From contig WTFG01000004.1 of the NCBI GenBank assembly GCA_009835005.1, forward strand, positions 62,001 to 126,000: a stretch of DNA of 64,000 nucleotides, given 5' to 3'. The stretch's first letter is position 1. Each line of letters starts with the position of its first letter. A program made the position numbers and the translations under genes. A model generated the notes under the pieces. The model was not told where the DNA came from. It worked only from the letters and a program-made list of their open reading frames with translations, and made no database searches. The stretch is from Flavobacteriaceae bacterium Ap0902 (GTDB lineage Bacteria; Bacteroidota; Bacteroidia; Flavobacteriales; Weeksellaceae). Positions 53,243 through 63,037 of the stretch are shown in pieces.

Positions 53243-54703
53243 TTGAAGAAAGAAAAAAATCATATATATAAAGCTATAATCATTGGAGCAGGGGTTTCTG
53301 GAGTTACCACAGCGATTAGGCTAGGAGAACTAGGAATTTCTAATTTGGTGATAGAGAAAAAAGAATCTGTAGTGAATGGACCTCCTTTTTGCCATTTACA
53401 TGCAGGGGGTAATTTGTATCCATATATATCCGTAGAACAATGCTTGGTACTTTTGAGACAATCTATAGACATGGCTAAAATGTTTCCCGAGTCTATAGAC
53501 CAACGCCCCACATTTATAAGTATCCCTAGATCAGAAGATTATGCACCTAGTGATTTAATAAACCGTTTACAATTAATCGTAAATGAATATCAGAAATTAA
53601 GTCATGCGGATGCTACCAATGAAATTTTAGGTGAACCTCATCAATATTTTAAATTATATCATAAAGAAGATTTGGATGATTTTAAACAAAAAGACTCTGT
53701 ATTATCTCCAGAGAGTTTAGACGATTGGATGATAGAGGTTTCTAAGATTGTTGATTATGATAAATTAAAGTTTCCAGTTTTGTTGGTTCAAGAATATGGT
53801 TGGAATTTGTTTCGATTGGCTGCGGAAGCACATTTAGCCATTGATAAGTTAGAAAATTGTGATTTGTTATTGAATACAGAAGCCTTGCATATCACGAATT
53901 GTATAGATGAGCATGTTGAATATAATTGGAAAGTAAAAACAAACGGCGGTGTTTACTATGCAGAATATTTAATCAATGCGGCTGGATATAAAACAGGTGA
54001 AATAGACAATGAGGTGAATCTGAGAAAGGACAGATTGGTAGAATTTAAAGCTGCTTACGTCTCTAAATGGGAGCATCTACCTAATATACCAGAGCTAATT
54101 TTTCAAGGAAAAAGAGGAACGTCAAATGGCATGGCTCAATTAACACCTTATGCAGACGGATATTACCAAATTCATGGAATGACAGAGGATATCACGCTTT
54201 TTCAAGATGGGTTGGTACAGAATACACCCTTTGACGCGCAACCTAGACTTAACGATAGTTTAAAAGATAAGATAAATAGCGGTTGGGATTATCCACAGGT
54301 TGTAGCTAGAACAGAAAGAGCCATAAACCATGTTGCTAGATTTGTACCAAGTTTCAAGCATGCCACCACGGGTTCCAAACCACTCTATGGCGCACAACAG
54401 ATTCCAGGAAATGACAAAACTTTGAGGGTAGGAGAGGTTCGATTTCCTAAAAAATATTATGCGGTAAGCGAAATTATCAAGGCTTCTTCTGCATTGGACG
54501 TAGCAGATAAAATTGTGCAAAATTTAAAAGATTTAAATTTAATAAGGCAAAAGATAGAGACAGAGCATCAATTTGAAACTTTGGATTCTATAAAGGAAGA
54601 GGATATTCACAAAACAGCGACTTTATTAGCAGAGCAGAGGGGGTATCCAGGCGAAATGGGTAAACTGTATCGATTTTCTATTAAACATAAAATGAAGGGT
54701 TGA
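53243..54703 (+). CDS. FAD-dependent oxidoreductase
   Basis: A 486-residue flavoenzyme. IIGAGVSGVTTAIRLGELG near 13-31 is the dinucleotide-binding Rossmann motif, and the later INAAGYKTGE resembles the second FAD contact of the DAO/Mqo-like oxidoreductases. No signal peptide or membrane helix. Start is TTG 53243, directly after an in-frame TAA; no in-frame ATG precedes the Rossmann motif. Substrate not predictable from what I can see. Confidence 0.78.
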   Translation: MKKEKNHIYKAIIIGAGVSGVTTAIRLGELGISNLVIEKKESVVNGPPFCHLHAGGNLYPYISVEQCLVLLRQSIDMAKMFPESIDQRPTFISIPRSEDYAPSDLINRLQLIVNEYQKLSHADATNEILGEPHQYFKLYHKEDLDDFKQKDSVLSPESLDDWMIEVSKIVDYDKLKFPVLLVQEYGWNLFRLAAEAHLAIDKLENCDLLLNTEALHITNCIDEHVEYNWKVKTNGGVYYAEYLINAAGYKTGEIDNEVNLRKDRLVEFKAAYVSKWEHLPNIPELIFQGKRGTSNGMAQLTPYADGYYQIHGMTEDITLFQDGLVQNTPFDAQPRLNDSLKDKINSGWDYPQVVARTERAINHVARFVPSFKHATTGSKPLYGAQQIPGNDKTLRVGEVRFPKKYYAVSEIIKASSALDVADKIVQNLKDLNLIRQKIETEHQFETLDSIKEEDIHKTATLLAEQRGYPGEMGKLYRFSIKHKMKG

Positions 54704-54789
54704 ATTAATGAAAGAATGTATGCGATCAGATATTCTAACGCCAAAATGAATCAGTACTAGGATTATGAATGGATTATAAAAAAAATCTA

Positions 54790-55374
54790 TCATTCCTCTA
54801 TCCAAGCAATAATTTCTGGGTCATTAGGTTCTACTTTAGAATAAAATATATGTTCTAAAACGCCTTCTTCTCCGATCAAATATTTCTGAAAATTCCATTG
54901 TACCTCACTATCTTGAACGCCATTGGCAGATTTTTGCGTCAAAAATTGATAAACGGGAGCCTTGTCATCACCTTTTACAGATATTTTTTCCATCATGGGG
55001 AAAGTTACGCCATAATTCAAGGTGCAAAATTGCTTGATCTCTTCATTAGAACCTGGTTCTTGAGAAAGGAAATTATTGGCAGGAAAACCTACAATGATGA
55101 AGTTATCATCTTTATACTTTTCATAAATTTCCTCTAATTGCGCATATTGAGGTGTAAAACCACATTTGGATGCCGTATTGACAATCATGATTTTTTTACC
55201 TTTTAAATCTGCAAAATCAAACGTATCCCCATCAATATCCTTGACTGTATAATCATAAATTTTACCCAATTGGGATGTAGGAATACTAGTAGTATCTACT
55301 TGGGTATGTTTATTACATGTCATGAATAATAAACCTATAAAGGTTAAAAAAATTATCTTTTTCATAAATTTCAC
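54790..55374 (-). CDS. Glutathione-peroxidase-family lipoprotein
   Basis: A 194-residue thiol peroxidase. The N-terminus MKFMKKIIFLTFIGLLFMTCNK is a lipoprotein signal with a lipobox Cys. The active-site Cys lies in NTASKCGFTPQ, and the partners are PANNFLSQEPGS (the Gln position) and VQWNFQKYL (the Trp position). It is the thioredoxin-dependent type. The gene overlaps the end of ccsBA by 4 bp, so it is translated with the cytochrome c assembly protein. It probably protects the periplasmic side from peroxides. Confidence 0.9.
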   Translation of the reverse strand: MKFMKKIIFLTFIGLLFMTCNKHTQVDTTSIPTSQLGKIYDYTVKDIDGDTFDFADLKGKKIMIVNTASKCGFTPQYAQLEEIYEKYKDDNFIIVGFPANNFLSQEPGSNEEIKQFCTLNYGVTFPMMEKISVKGDDKAPVYQFLTQKSANGVQDSEVQWNFQKYLIGEEGVLEHIFYSKVEPNDPEIIAWIEE

Positions 55375-58300
55375 ATTTGAACGAATTCGTTATTCTTGGT
55401 ATATTTCTTTCTCAGGAGATAAGCAGCTACACTTAGAACAAAGAATAAAACTACGGCTAATGGTACCCAGGCCGGGATAGGAATTGTATCTCCTGCAGCA
55501 TAAGTATGTAGACCACTCAAATAATAATTAACACCAAAATAGGTCATAATAGGAGCAGAGACCGCCCAAAGGGATGCCAAGTTAAAAGCAAATTTACCTC
55601 TCATTCCAGGTACTAATCTCATGTGTAATACAATGGCATATACTATGACAGAGATAAAAGCCCAGGTTTCTTTTGGATCCCAAGACCAATATCTACCCCA
55701 ACTTTCATTGGCCCACATGCCTCCTAGGAATGTACCTATGGTCAACATATAGATACCTACCGTTAATGACATTTCATTCACAATGGTTAATTCCTTGATG
55801 TTTGCTTCTATCTTCTTAGAGGGTTTTAGCATAAATAAAATCATATTAAACATAGAAAGGACCATACCTAGCCCGAAGAAACCATAGCTAGACGTTATGA
55901 TAGCCACATGAATAATCAACCAGTATGATTTTAGAACAGGAACTAGCGGTGTAATTTGTGGATCTAATAAGGATGATCCATGCGCAAATCCCATCATAAT
56001 GACAGCTACCGTTGCCCCCGCTGTTGGTAAAAATGAGTTCCCATTTCTGTACATGAGGAAACCTGCTAATACGCCAATCCAAGAAATAAATATAACGGCT
56101 TCATAACCATTGGTCCATGGAGCATGCCCCGATATATACCAACGCATGGCCAGTCCTACTGCATGAATTGCGAAAACGATTAGCGTTAAAATTAACGTTA
56201 TATTCAATAATCTCTTAATTATTTTGGTAGGCTTAAATAATTTAATAAAAGAAAGTATCAACAGAATCCCTCCTAGAAGAGAATAAGCAATCATCACATA
56301 GAAAAAAGGATTAAAATGATTGTAAATCACTTCCATTTTCACTTTAGATTCTGGTAGTATCACATTTTTACCCCATTTTTTCTGGTATGCATCTATTTCA
56401 TCTACAATTTGATTGGCAGCAGACCAGTCTCCCGTCTTTTGCGCTTTGCTCAAAGCATTAAAATATCTAGCTGTATAGGCAAGCGCTGTGCTATCAATCT
56501 CCAATTCTTGTGTAGGTTTAATCCAACCAGTCCAAGTTTCATTGGTATCATTAGGCAATGGGAATAACCTTAGAAAATATCCTTTGGCTATATTATCAAC
56601 AATTGTGAACCTCTCTGTTACGTTAATAACTTCTTTGTCAAATTCTGTCTTTTCAGATGGTTTTTTAGAAAAAGCATTATTATATTCTTGGTTTAGTTTG
56701 AATTGTGTTGTCGTATGATCCACTAGGTTTAACAAAGAAGTGTAATTTCCCTCTGCACCAATATTTTCTGACCATTTACTTCCCATTTTTAGTTGATTCA
56801 CTTTAATCAACGGAGCTTGTGCCCAGAGGGCAGGGTTTTGCTGCAGAGACATAAACCAAGAAACTGCTGGAACGCCATGAAATTTATCTGTTTTGTGTAC
56901 TTTTCGCATTAATTCTAGTGCATGCGTACCAAGTGGTTTAATTCTACCTTGATCATCTTGTACCAATAAATGTTCTAATTTATTTACATGTGCTTGATCA
57001 AAATTGATTTGTGCAATAATGCTATCCGGCGGCGTCATTTTCATGCTTTGCATATGCATGGCATCTTGAATTGGCTGTGCTTGGCCATGCGTATTATCAT
57101 GCACTGTTGCATTTTCTTGCGCGAATCCAATCAATGGTATTAATAAGAATAAAATTGCGGCCGTGTGCCTTCTCATATTCTTGAGCATTTTTTGAAGTGC
57201 ATCGAATCTGGTACCTTTCCAGAAAAGCGCGAAGAACATTCCAATAAACATCATGAAATATCCAACGTAAGTCGTAATTGTCCCTGGTCTATCTTGATTG
57301 ACGGAAAGTCTGGTTCCTAATTCATCTGGATCATACCCAGATTGAAAAAAGCGGTATCCACCATGATCCAAAACATTGTTCATATATATTCTATGCGGCG
57401 TTTCCTGCCCATTATCTATGATCGTAATTTCACTGGCGAACGATGATGGGTTAGGGGATCCTGGATAAGTTTCCATCTGGAAATCCCTTAATTTAATTGC
57501 AAAAGGCGTATTAATAATTTTAGATCCAAATCCTAAAGAAACTTGCAATCCATTGATACTTTTTCTTGTGCTATACGCTGTGCTTCCTTGTCCCCCACGT
57601 AATACCAGCGTATCTTTAACTTCACCATCATCATATTCCATCACCACTACATTGGCATTCATTTGCTCCTCTGGGTGATTTTTATCTCCTGATATAAAAT
57701 TTAATTTACCTCTAAAGGTGGGTCTAGGTAGTACGAACTGTGCAGATCCAATTTGATACAGTGAACTTAATTTTAATTCTTGAATGGAATCAACAGCAAT
57801 TTTGCCTCTTCCTTCTGCAAATGTAGCAGAATCTGTTACCATCCCTACTGCTTGTCCTTTCATTTGGACATATTCTCCTTCTAAAGGAGATTTAAAAGAC
57901 ATTCCATTCGCATTGGTTATAATTTGAAAAGTACCTGGAACTGGATTATTCATACTGAACATAATTCCACCAATTTCCTTTAATTCTCCAGATTGAATAT
58001 ATTGGCTTTTCCTACCGCCTTCTCCTACACTCACAATTTCTAAAGTCTCTTTACCTTCTCCCACAATAATTGTGTCTTTGGCCAATGGAACATAATCTAA
58101 AGACCTAAGGGTAATGATTCTATCCTTGAACTGGTATTGCTTTTGAAATTGTCTTTTAAAAGGAAAAGAGGCTTCTTTTTTATTGAAATAGGTCATTTGA
58201 TAAGGCGTTTCGTATGCCAATGCACGATCCTGATCAAAAATACTCATCTTTACATAAGTCCTAGAAGTAATAATTTCATTAGAAGTATCACCTTCTCTAA

Positions 58301-58616
58301 TATTCATCATGCCTTCCTCACCCACTAAATGGGTTATCGCAGCACCAATGAAGGTCACAATGAATCCAACATGGAATAAGAGAATTGCCCATTTTTCTCT
58401 TCTCCAAAGACGGTATCTAAATATATTAACACAAAAATTGATGATAAGAAGAATCTGTAGTACATCAAACCACAAAGCATTGTATATCATTTCTTTTGCG
58501 GCTGGTGTGCCAAAATCATTTTCTACGAATGTCGCTATAGCCATAGCAATAGCATATATAAATAGCATTACAGACATCGCACGCGTAGAGAATAACAACT
58601 TTTCTAAAAACTTCAT
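55371..58616 (-). CDS. ccsA: Fused ResB-CcsA cytochrome c biogenesis protein
   Basis: A 1081-residue System II cytochrome c synthase. The N-terminal ~480 residues are ResB-like with helices near 13-31, 48-65 and 77-98 and a large periplasmic loop, then a helix near 452-468. The middle has a second periplasmic segment. The C-terminal ~350 residues are CcsA-like with many helices and the haem-handling WWD motif WGRYWSWDPKETWAF near 970-985. It carries haem across the membrane and attaches it to CxxCH proteins. Start ATG 58616 is preceded by a TATTTTTG box on the minus strand. Confidence 0.93.
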   Translation of the reverse strand: MKFLEKLLFSTRAMSVMLFIYAIAMAIATFVENDFGTPAAKEMIYNALWFDVLQILLIINFCVNIFRYRLWRREKWAILLFHVGFIVTFIGAAITHLVGEEGMMNIREGDTSNEIITSRTYVKMSIFDQDRALAYETPYQMTYFNKKEASFPFKRQFQKQYQFKDRIITLRSLDYVPLAKDTIIVGEGKETLEIVSVGEGGRKSQYIQSGELKEIGGIMFSMNNPVPGTFQIITNANGMSFKSPLEGEYVQMKGQAVGMVTDSATFAEGRGKIAVDSIQELKLSSLYQIGSAQFVLPRPTFRGKLNFISGDKNHPEEQMNANVVVMEYDDGEVKDTLVLRGGQGSTAYSTRKSINGLQVSLGFGSKIINTPFAIKLRDFQMETYPGSPNPSSFASEITIIDNGQETPHRIYMNNVLDHGGYRFFQSGYDPDELGTRLSVNQDRPGTITTYVGYFMMFIGMFFALFWKGTRFDALQKMLKNMRRHTAAILFLLIPLIGFAQENATVHDNTHGQAQPIQDAMHMQSMKMTPPDSIIAQINFDQAHVNKLEHLLVQDDQGRIKPLGTHALELMRKVHKTDKFHGVPAVSWFMSLQQNPALWAQAPLIKVNQLKMGSKWSENIGAEGNYTSLLNLVDHTTTQFKLNQEYNNAFSKKPSEKTEFDKEVINVTERFTIVDNIAKGYFLRLFPLPNDTNETWTGWIKPTQELEIDSTALAYTARYFNALSKAQKTGDWSAANQIVDEIDAYQKKWGKNVILPESKVKMEVIYNHFNPFFYVMIAYSLLGGILLILSFIKLFKPTKIIKRLLNITLILTLIVFAIHAVGLAMRWYISGHAPWTNGYEAVIFISWIGVLAGFLMYRNGNSFLPTAGATVAVIMMGFAHGSSLLDPQITPLVPVLKSYWLIIHVAIITSSYGFFGLGMVLSMFNMILFMLKPSKKIEANIKELTIVNEMSLTVGIYMLTIGTFLGGMWANESWGRYWSWDPKETWAFISVIVYAIVLHMRLVPGMRGKFAFNLASLWAVSAPIMTYFGVNYYLSGLHTYAAGDTIPIPAWVPLAVVLFFVLSVAAYLLRKKYTKNNEFVQM

Positions 58617-58639
58617 TTTTAATTCCTTCTAAATTCCCA

Positions 58640-58647
58640 CAAAAATA
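58640..58647 (-). promoter_or_regulatory. -7 promoter box for ccsBA
   Basis: TATTTTTG on the minus strand matches TAnnTTTG, 23 nt before the ATG. No clear -33 element. Confidence 0.4.
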
Positions 58648-58791
58648 AAGGAATTAAAATGAATTACGAAGTAAAAGATGAAATATACTTATACTATCAA
58701 ATTCAGATATTAATAGTACATATAATGTTTAAATCTTATTTCAAATTATGGGTTATAAATACATTATATTCAATAAGAATCAGATAAATTT

Positions 58792-59667
58792 TTAACCACA
58801 GGTATAAGGCTGTTCTGCTCTAAGTAATCTCCAATTATCTGATATATCCTTTTTCACTGAAACCCTTCCAAAACCCATATCATATATTTCTTTGGTTTTT
58901 TCCATCAAATTTTGGTGAATTTCTAAATAAACGCTGCCTCTAGGTCTTAATTTATCTTGAGCAAGTTGGCTAATCTGAAAGTAAAATTCTGTGGGATTCT
59001 CATCTGGTACAAATAAAGCTTCCGCAGGTTCAAACTGGGTGACATTGTCATCCATGTCTTGTTTTTCTGACAATGGAATATAAGGTGGGTTACTCACAAT
59101 AATATCAAAATGAGGTAAATCTTTTAAATCTGATTTTAAAATATTTATTTTGTGAAAAGTTATATTCGTATGGTTATACATCGCATTGTTTTGCGCCACC
59201 TCCAAGGCCTTTTGGCTAATGTCTAGTGCATGTACACTTGCATTTGGAAAAGCATCTTTAAGTGCTATAGCTATCGCCCCGCTTCCAGTCCCAATATCTA
59301 AAATACTCCCATTAAATTCATTGTCGGGATTCGTGTAATCTTCCTTAATCCATTCTACCAATTCCTCCGTTTCTGGTCTTGGAATCAATACCGCAGGATT
59401 CACAAATATTTTATAATCCAGGAATTCAGTTTCACCCACAATATATTGATAAGGCGCACCTAATGTTAATTGATGAAGAGCGTAATCAAAGTGTTTTTCT
59501 GCGGATTCTAATTCAGACCAAGACTCATCCAAGCCAGCACGAATGATGGATTTATCTTTGTGTAAAAATTTTTCTGCTAGAATAAAAAAGATGGTGTCAA
59601 TTTCCTCTTTTGTATATAAATCTTGAAGCCTGTCCAAGAATTGATTTTTAATATCTCTAATTGTCAT
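58792..59667 (-). CDS. prmC: Peptide chain release factor N5-glutamine methyltransferase
   Basis: A 291-residue SAM-dependent enzyme that methylates the GGQ glutamine of release factors. The N-terminal helical domain runs to about 95; motif I ILDIGTGSGAIAIAL lies near 122-136, and the catalytic NPPYIP near 191-196. Length is standard. It lies between recQ and ccsBA on the same strand with gaps over 100 nt on both sides. Confidence 0.93.
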   Translation of the reverse strand: MTIRDIKNQFLDRLQDLYTKEEIDTIFFILAEKFLHKDKSIIRAGLDESWSELESAEKHFDYALHQLTLGAPYQYIVGETEFLDYKIFVNPAVLIPRPETEELVEWIKEDYTNPDNEFNGSILDIGTGSGAIAIALKDAFPNASVHALDISQKALEVAQNNAMYNHTNITFHKINILKSDLKDLPHFDIIVSNPPYIPLSEKQDMDDNVTQFEPAEALFVPDENPTEFYFQISQLAQDKLRPRGSVYLEIHQNLMEKTKEIYDMGFGRVSVKKDISDNWRLLRAEQPYTCG

Positions 59668-59783
59668 AAAATAAATTTAACTGACTCAATTTATACATAA
59701 ATCAAGCCATAACCCCTTATTAATTGAACGAAAAGCCATTATAGTCATCACTCAAAACCAAGCCTATTCCATTGATTTCATAG

Positions 59784-61979
59784 TTAATTAGCAACATCAC
59801 TAATGAATTTAATACGCATCAATCTAATTTCATTTTCATCCATGTCATCACCAAATTCATCTAGTAATTCTTTCATACTATCTGATTCTGCTTCTTCCAT
59901 CAAGAATTCTACAACTTCATCTTGCAAATCCTCATCTATTAGATCATTGATATAATAATCAATATTTAATTTGGTTCCTTGATAAACTATGCTTTCCATT
60001 TCAGACAATAATTCTTCCATCGTCATCCCTTTGGCTTTAGCAATGTCTTCTAGATCCATCTTGCGGTCTGTACTTTTGATGATGAAAACCTTGTTGGTAG
60101 ATTTATTAACTACATTTTTAAAAACAAAATCCTCTGGTCTATCTATATCATTTTCTTCTACATATTGAGCAATGAAATGAATAAAATCTTTTCCAAACTT
60201 CTTAGCTTTTCCTTCTCCAACACCATAGATATTGCTTAATTCTTCTATAGAGGTAGGGTAGTTGGTAGCCATATCCTCCAAACTTGGATCTTGAAAAATG
60301 GCAAAAGGTGGAATTTTATGTTTTTTACCTACTTTTTTTCTTATTTCTTTTAGATGTTTCACCAAAGTCTCATCTAATGCACCTGCAGCGGTTTTGTTCA
60401 AGTCATCTGCTTCAACTTTTAATTGAGAATAGTCATGATCCTTTACAATTTTAAATTCAGACGGTTTTTCCAAAAACTTTTTACCCTTATCTCTCAGCTT
60501 CAAAACACCATAGGATTCCACTTCTTTATAACAGTAATTTTGTACTACGGCTTGTCTGCCTATGGTCTGCCAGAAAGTGTCATCGCGTTCTTTTCCAGAA
60601 CCAAAAAATGCTGAATCTTGCAGTCCATAAGATTTAATAATCACAGAAGATTTTCCCATTAGAACTTTCACCAAATCATTTAATTTGAGCATTTCTTTGG
60701 TGTCCTTCAGCAAATCCAAAAATTGCTTTAGCTCTTGTGTAGCATCAATCTTCTCTTTTGGATTTTGCATGTTATCATCCATCATGGCACCTGCGCCATT
60801 CTTTTCATCAAAGTCTTCTCCAAAATAATGAAGCAGGAACTTCCTTCTAGACATAGAAGTTTCTGCGTATGCCACTACTTCATTTAATAGTTGTAGTCCC
60901 ACTTCTCTTTCTGATACAGGTTTTCCAGATAAGAATTTTTCTAATTTTTCTATATCTTTATAATCATAGAATGCCAAGCAGTATCCCACGCCACCATCTC
61001 TACCTGCACGGCCAGTTTCCTGGTAATATCCTTCTAAACTTTTAGGAATATCATAATGAATGACAAAACGCACATCTGGTTTGTCTATTCCCATCCCAAA
61101 GGCGATAGTGGCTACCACCACATCTGCATTTTCCATGAGGAACATATCTTGATGCAATGCGCGCTTTTTAGCATCTAAGCCTGCATGATACGGAACGGCA
61201 GAAATTCCATTCACCTGTAAAATTTGTGTGATTTCCTCAACTTTTTTTCTACTTAAACAATAGATGATTCCCGATTGACCTTTGCGTTGATTAATGAATT
61301 TAATCATTTGTTTGGCCGCATCTATTTTGGGTCTAACTTCATAAAATAAATTAGGTCTATTGAAAGAGGCCTTAAAAACTTCTGCTTTTTGCATTCCCAA
61401 TGTTTTTTGAATATCGTCTTGAACTTTGGGCGTAGCTGTTGCAGTTAATGCTATGATGGGTCTTTTGCCAATTTTCTCTGTAATGTTTTGAATATTTCTA
61501 TATTCTGGACGGAAGTCATGTCCCCATTCAGAGATACAATGCGCTTCATCTATAGCATAAAAAGAAATATCAACCGATTGAAAGAAATTAATATATTCCT
61601 CTTTGGTTAATGATTCTGGTGCAACATACAATAACTTAGTGACACCATTTTTTATATCTGTAAGTACTTGGTTTGTTTCTGTTTTGTTAAGAGAGGAGTT
61701 TAAAACATGAGCAATTCCTCTTTCCTCTGAAATCCCCCGTATCGCATCTACTTGATTCTTCATTAATGCGATTAAGGGAGAAACTACAATGGCCAAACCA
61801 TCTGATACAATCGCAGGAAGTTGATAACATAAAGATTTTCCACCGCCTGTTGGCATAAGAACAAATACATCATTTCCGTCTAATAGACTTTTTATAATGG
61901 CTTCTTGATCTCCTTTGAACTGATTAAAACCAAAGAGTTGTTTTAAAACTTTGGTTAATTGAATATTATTTTGCGCCAT
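59784..61979 (-). CDS. recQ: ATP-dependent DNA helicase RecQ
   Basis: A 731-residue 3'-5' helicase. Walker A MPTGGGKS, DEAH (AIDEAHCISEWGHDFRPEY), TATATP and the QETGRAGRDG motif are present. The zinc-binding region after the helicase core reads SRRKFLLHYFGEDFDEKNGAGAMMDDNMQNPK: all four cysteines of the E. coli RecQ zinc cluster are replaced. A winged-helix RQC part follows, then an HRDC domain (about 560-650) and a long acidic C-terminal extension. ATG 61979 (MAQNNIQLTKVL) is chosen over an upstream frame opening that would run into the kdsD promoter region. Confidence 0.93.
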   Translation of the reverse strand: MAQNNIQLTKVLKQLFGFNQFKGDQEAIIKSLLDGNDVFVLMPTGGGKSLCYQLPAIVSDGLAIVVSPLIALMKNQVDAIRGISEERGIAHVLNSSLNKTETNQVLTDIKNGVTKLLYVAPESLTKEEYINFFQSVDISFYAIDEAHCISEWGHDFRPEYRNIQNITEKIGKRPIIALTATATPKVQDDIQKTLGMQKAEVFKASFNRPNLFYEVRPKIDAAKQMIKFINQRKGQSGIIYCLSRKKVEEITQILQVNGISAVPYHAGLDAKKRALHQDMFLMENADVVVATIAFGMGIDKPDVRFVIHYDIPKSLEGYYQETGRAGRDGGVGYCLAFYDYKDIEKLEKFLSGKPVSEREVGLQLLNEVVAYAETSMSRRKFLLHYFGEDFDEKNGAGAMMDDNMQNPKEKIDATQELKQFLDLLKDTKEMLKLNDLVKVLMGKSSVIIKSYGLQDSAFFGSGKERDDTFWQTIGRQAVVQNYCYKEVESYGVLKLRDKGKKFLEKPSEFKIVKDHDYSQLKVEADDLNKTAAGALDETLVKHLKEIRKKVGKKHKIPPFAIFQDPSLEDMATNYPTSIEELSNIYGVGEGKAKKFGKDFIHFIAQYVEENDIDRPEDFVFKNVVNKSTNKVFIIKSTDRKMDLEDIAKAKGMTMEELLSEMESIVYQGTKLNIDYYINDLIDEDLQDEVVEFLMEEAESDSMKELLDEFGDDMDENEIRLMRIKFISDVAN

Positions 61980-62003
61980 AGCGTAAAATCGATTAAGACT
62001 TTT

Positions 62004-62011
62004 TATTTTTG
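62004..62011 (+). promoter_or_regulatory. -7 promoter box for kdsD-tatC
   Basis: TATTTTTG matches TAnnTTTG, in the 79-nt gap between divergent recQ and kdsD. Confidence 0.45.
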
Positions 62012-62058
62012 TTTTATTAAAATTAATTAAATAATTAATACTTACAAAAGAATTATCT

Positions 62059-63027
62059 GTGGAATTTGATTTAACGGCGTATGCCAAAGACATTATCAAT
62101 GCTGAAATTGCTGAAATTCATGCTTTAAAAACAAAACTAGGTGCCGCGTATAATTTTGTATTAAAAGAACTTTATGCTTGTACAGGTAAAGTCATAGTGA
62201 TAGGTGTTGGTAAAAATGCTCCAATAGCACAGAAAATGGTAGCTACCTTAAATTCTACAGGAACCGTTGCACAGTTTTTACATGCTGGTGAAGCGCTGCA
62301 TGGCGATTTAGGTATCATACAACCAGAGGATATTTGTATCATCATTTCTAAATCTGGGAATACACAGGAAATCAAAGCTGCTTTACCATCCATTAAATTT
62401 TTGGGTAAAAAGACGGTAGCTATGACTGGCAATATGAATTCCTATTTGGCATCTCAGGCAGATTATGTGCTAGATACTACGGTGAGTAGAGAAGCTGGGC
62501 ATAATAATTTAGCACCTACAAGCAGTACCACCGTGCAACTTGTAATGTGTGATGCCATTGCAATGACACTTATGAAGATGAAGAATTTCACGGCAGAAGA
62601 CTTTGGTAAATATCATCCTGGAGGGTCTTTAGGTAAACAGTTGATGATGCGGGTGGAGGACATACTAGATATCCATCATAAACCGCATGTAGATATTAAT
62701 TCTAATATCAAAGATGTTATTCATTCTCTCTCTAGTGGTAGATTTGGGATTACGGTGATTATGGAAAACGGTGAGATTGCGGGTGTTGTTACAGATGGGG
62801 ATTTACGCCGTATGTTAGAAAAATATTCAGATTTAACTGATATTACGGCCAAAGATATTGGTACATTTAGCCCCAAAACAATTTATAAAGATGCGCTAGC
62901 CAAAGATGCTTTAAAACAGATGAACGAATATAAGATAGGGCAGTTAATCGTGATTGATAAGAAAAATGATTACGTTGGAATTATTGATTTTCATGGACTC
63001 ATCAATGAAGGAATTAGTGAAGAATAG
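62059..63027 (+). CDS. kdsD: Arabinose-5-phosphate isomerase
   Basis: A 322-residue KpsF/GutQ-family enzyme that makes arabinose 5-phosphate from ribulose 5-phosphate for Kdo and lipopolysaccharide synthesis. The SIS domain covers about 30-180 (IGVGKNAPIAQKMVATLNSTGT, IISKSGNTQEI), followed by two CBS motifs (about 205-260 and 275-322). The start is taken as GTG 62059; no ATG is available near the N-terminus. tatC begins 10 nt after its stop. Confidence 0.92.
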   Translation: MEFDLTAYAKDIINAEIAEIHALKTKLGAAYNFVLKELYACTGKVIVIGVGKNAPIAQKMVATLNSTGTVAQFLHAGEALHGDLGIIQPEDICIIISKSGNTQEIKAALPSIKFLGKKTVAMTGNMNSYLASQADYVLDTTVSREAGHNNLAPTSSTTVQLVMCDAIAMTLMKMKNFTAEDFGKYHPGGSLGKQLMMRVEDILDIHHKPHVDINSNIKDVIHSLSSGRFGITVIMENGEIAGVVTDGDLRRMLEKYSDLTDITAKDIGTFSPKTIYKDALAKDALKQMNEYKIGQLIVIDKKNDYVGIIDFHGLINEGISEE

Positions 63028-63037
63028 AAAGAAAGAT

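Noticed and set aside
61980-62099. A 40-residue N-terminal extension of RecQ
   Set aside because: The added residues are unlike RecQ and would overlap the kdsD start; MAQNNIQLTKVL is the family-like start.
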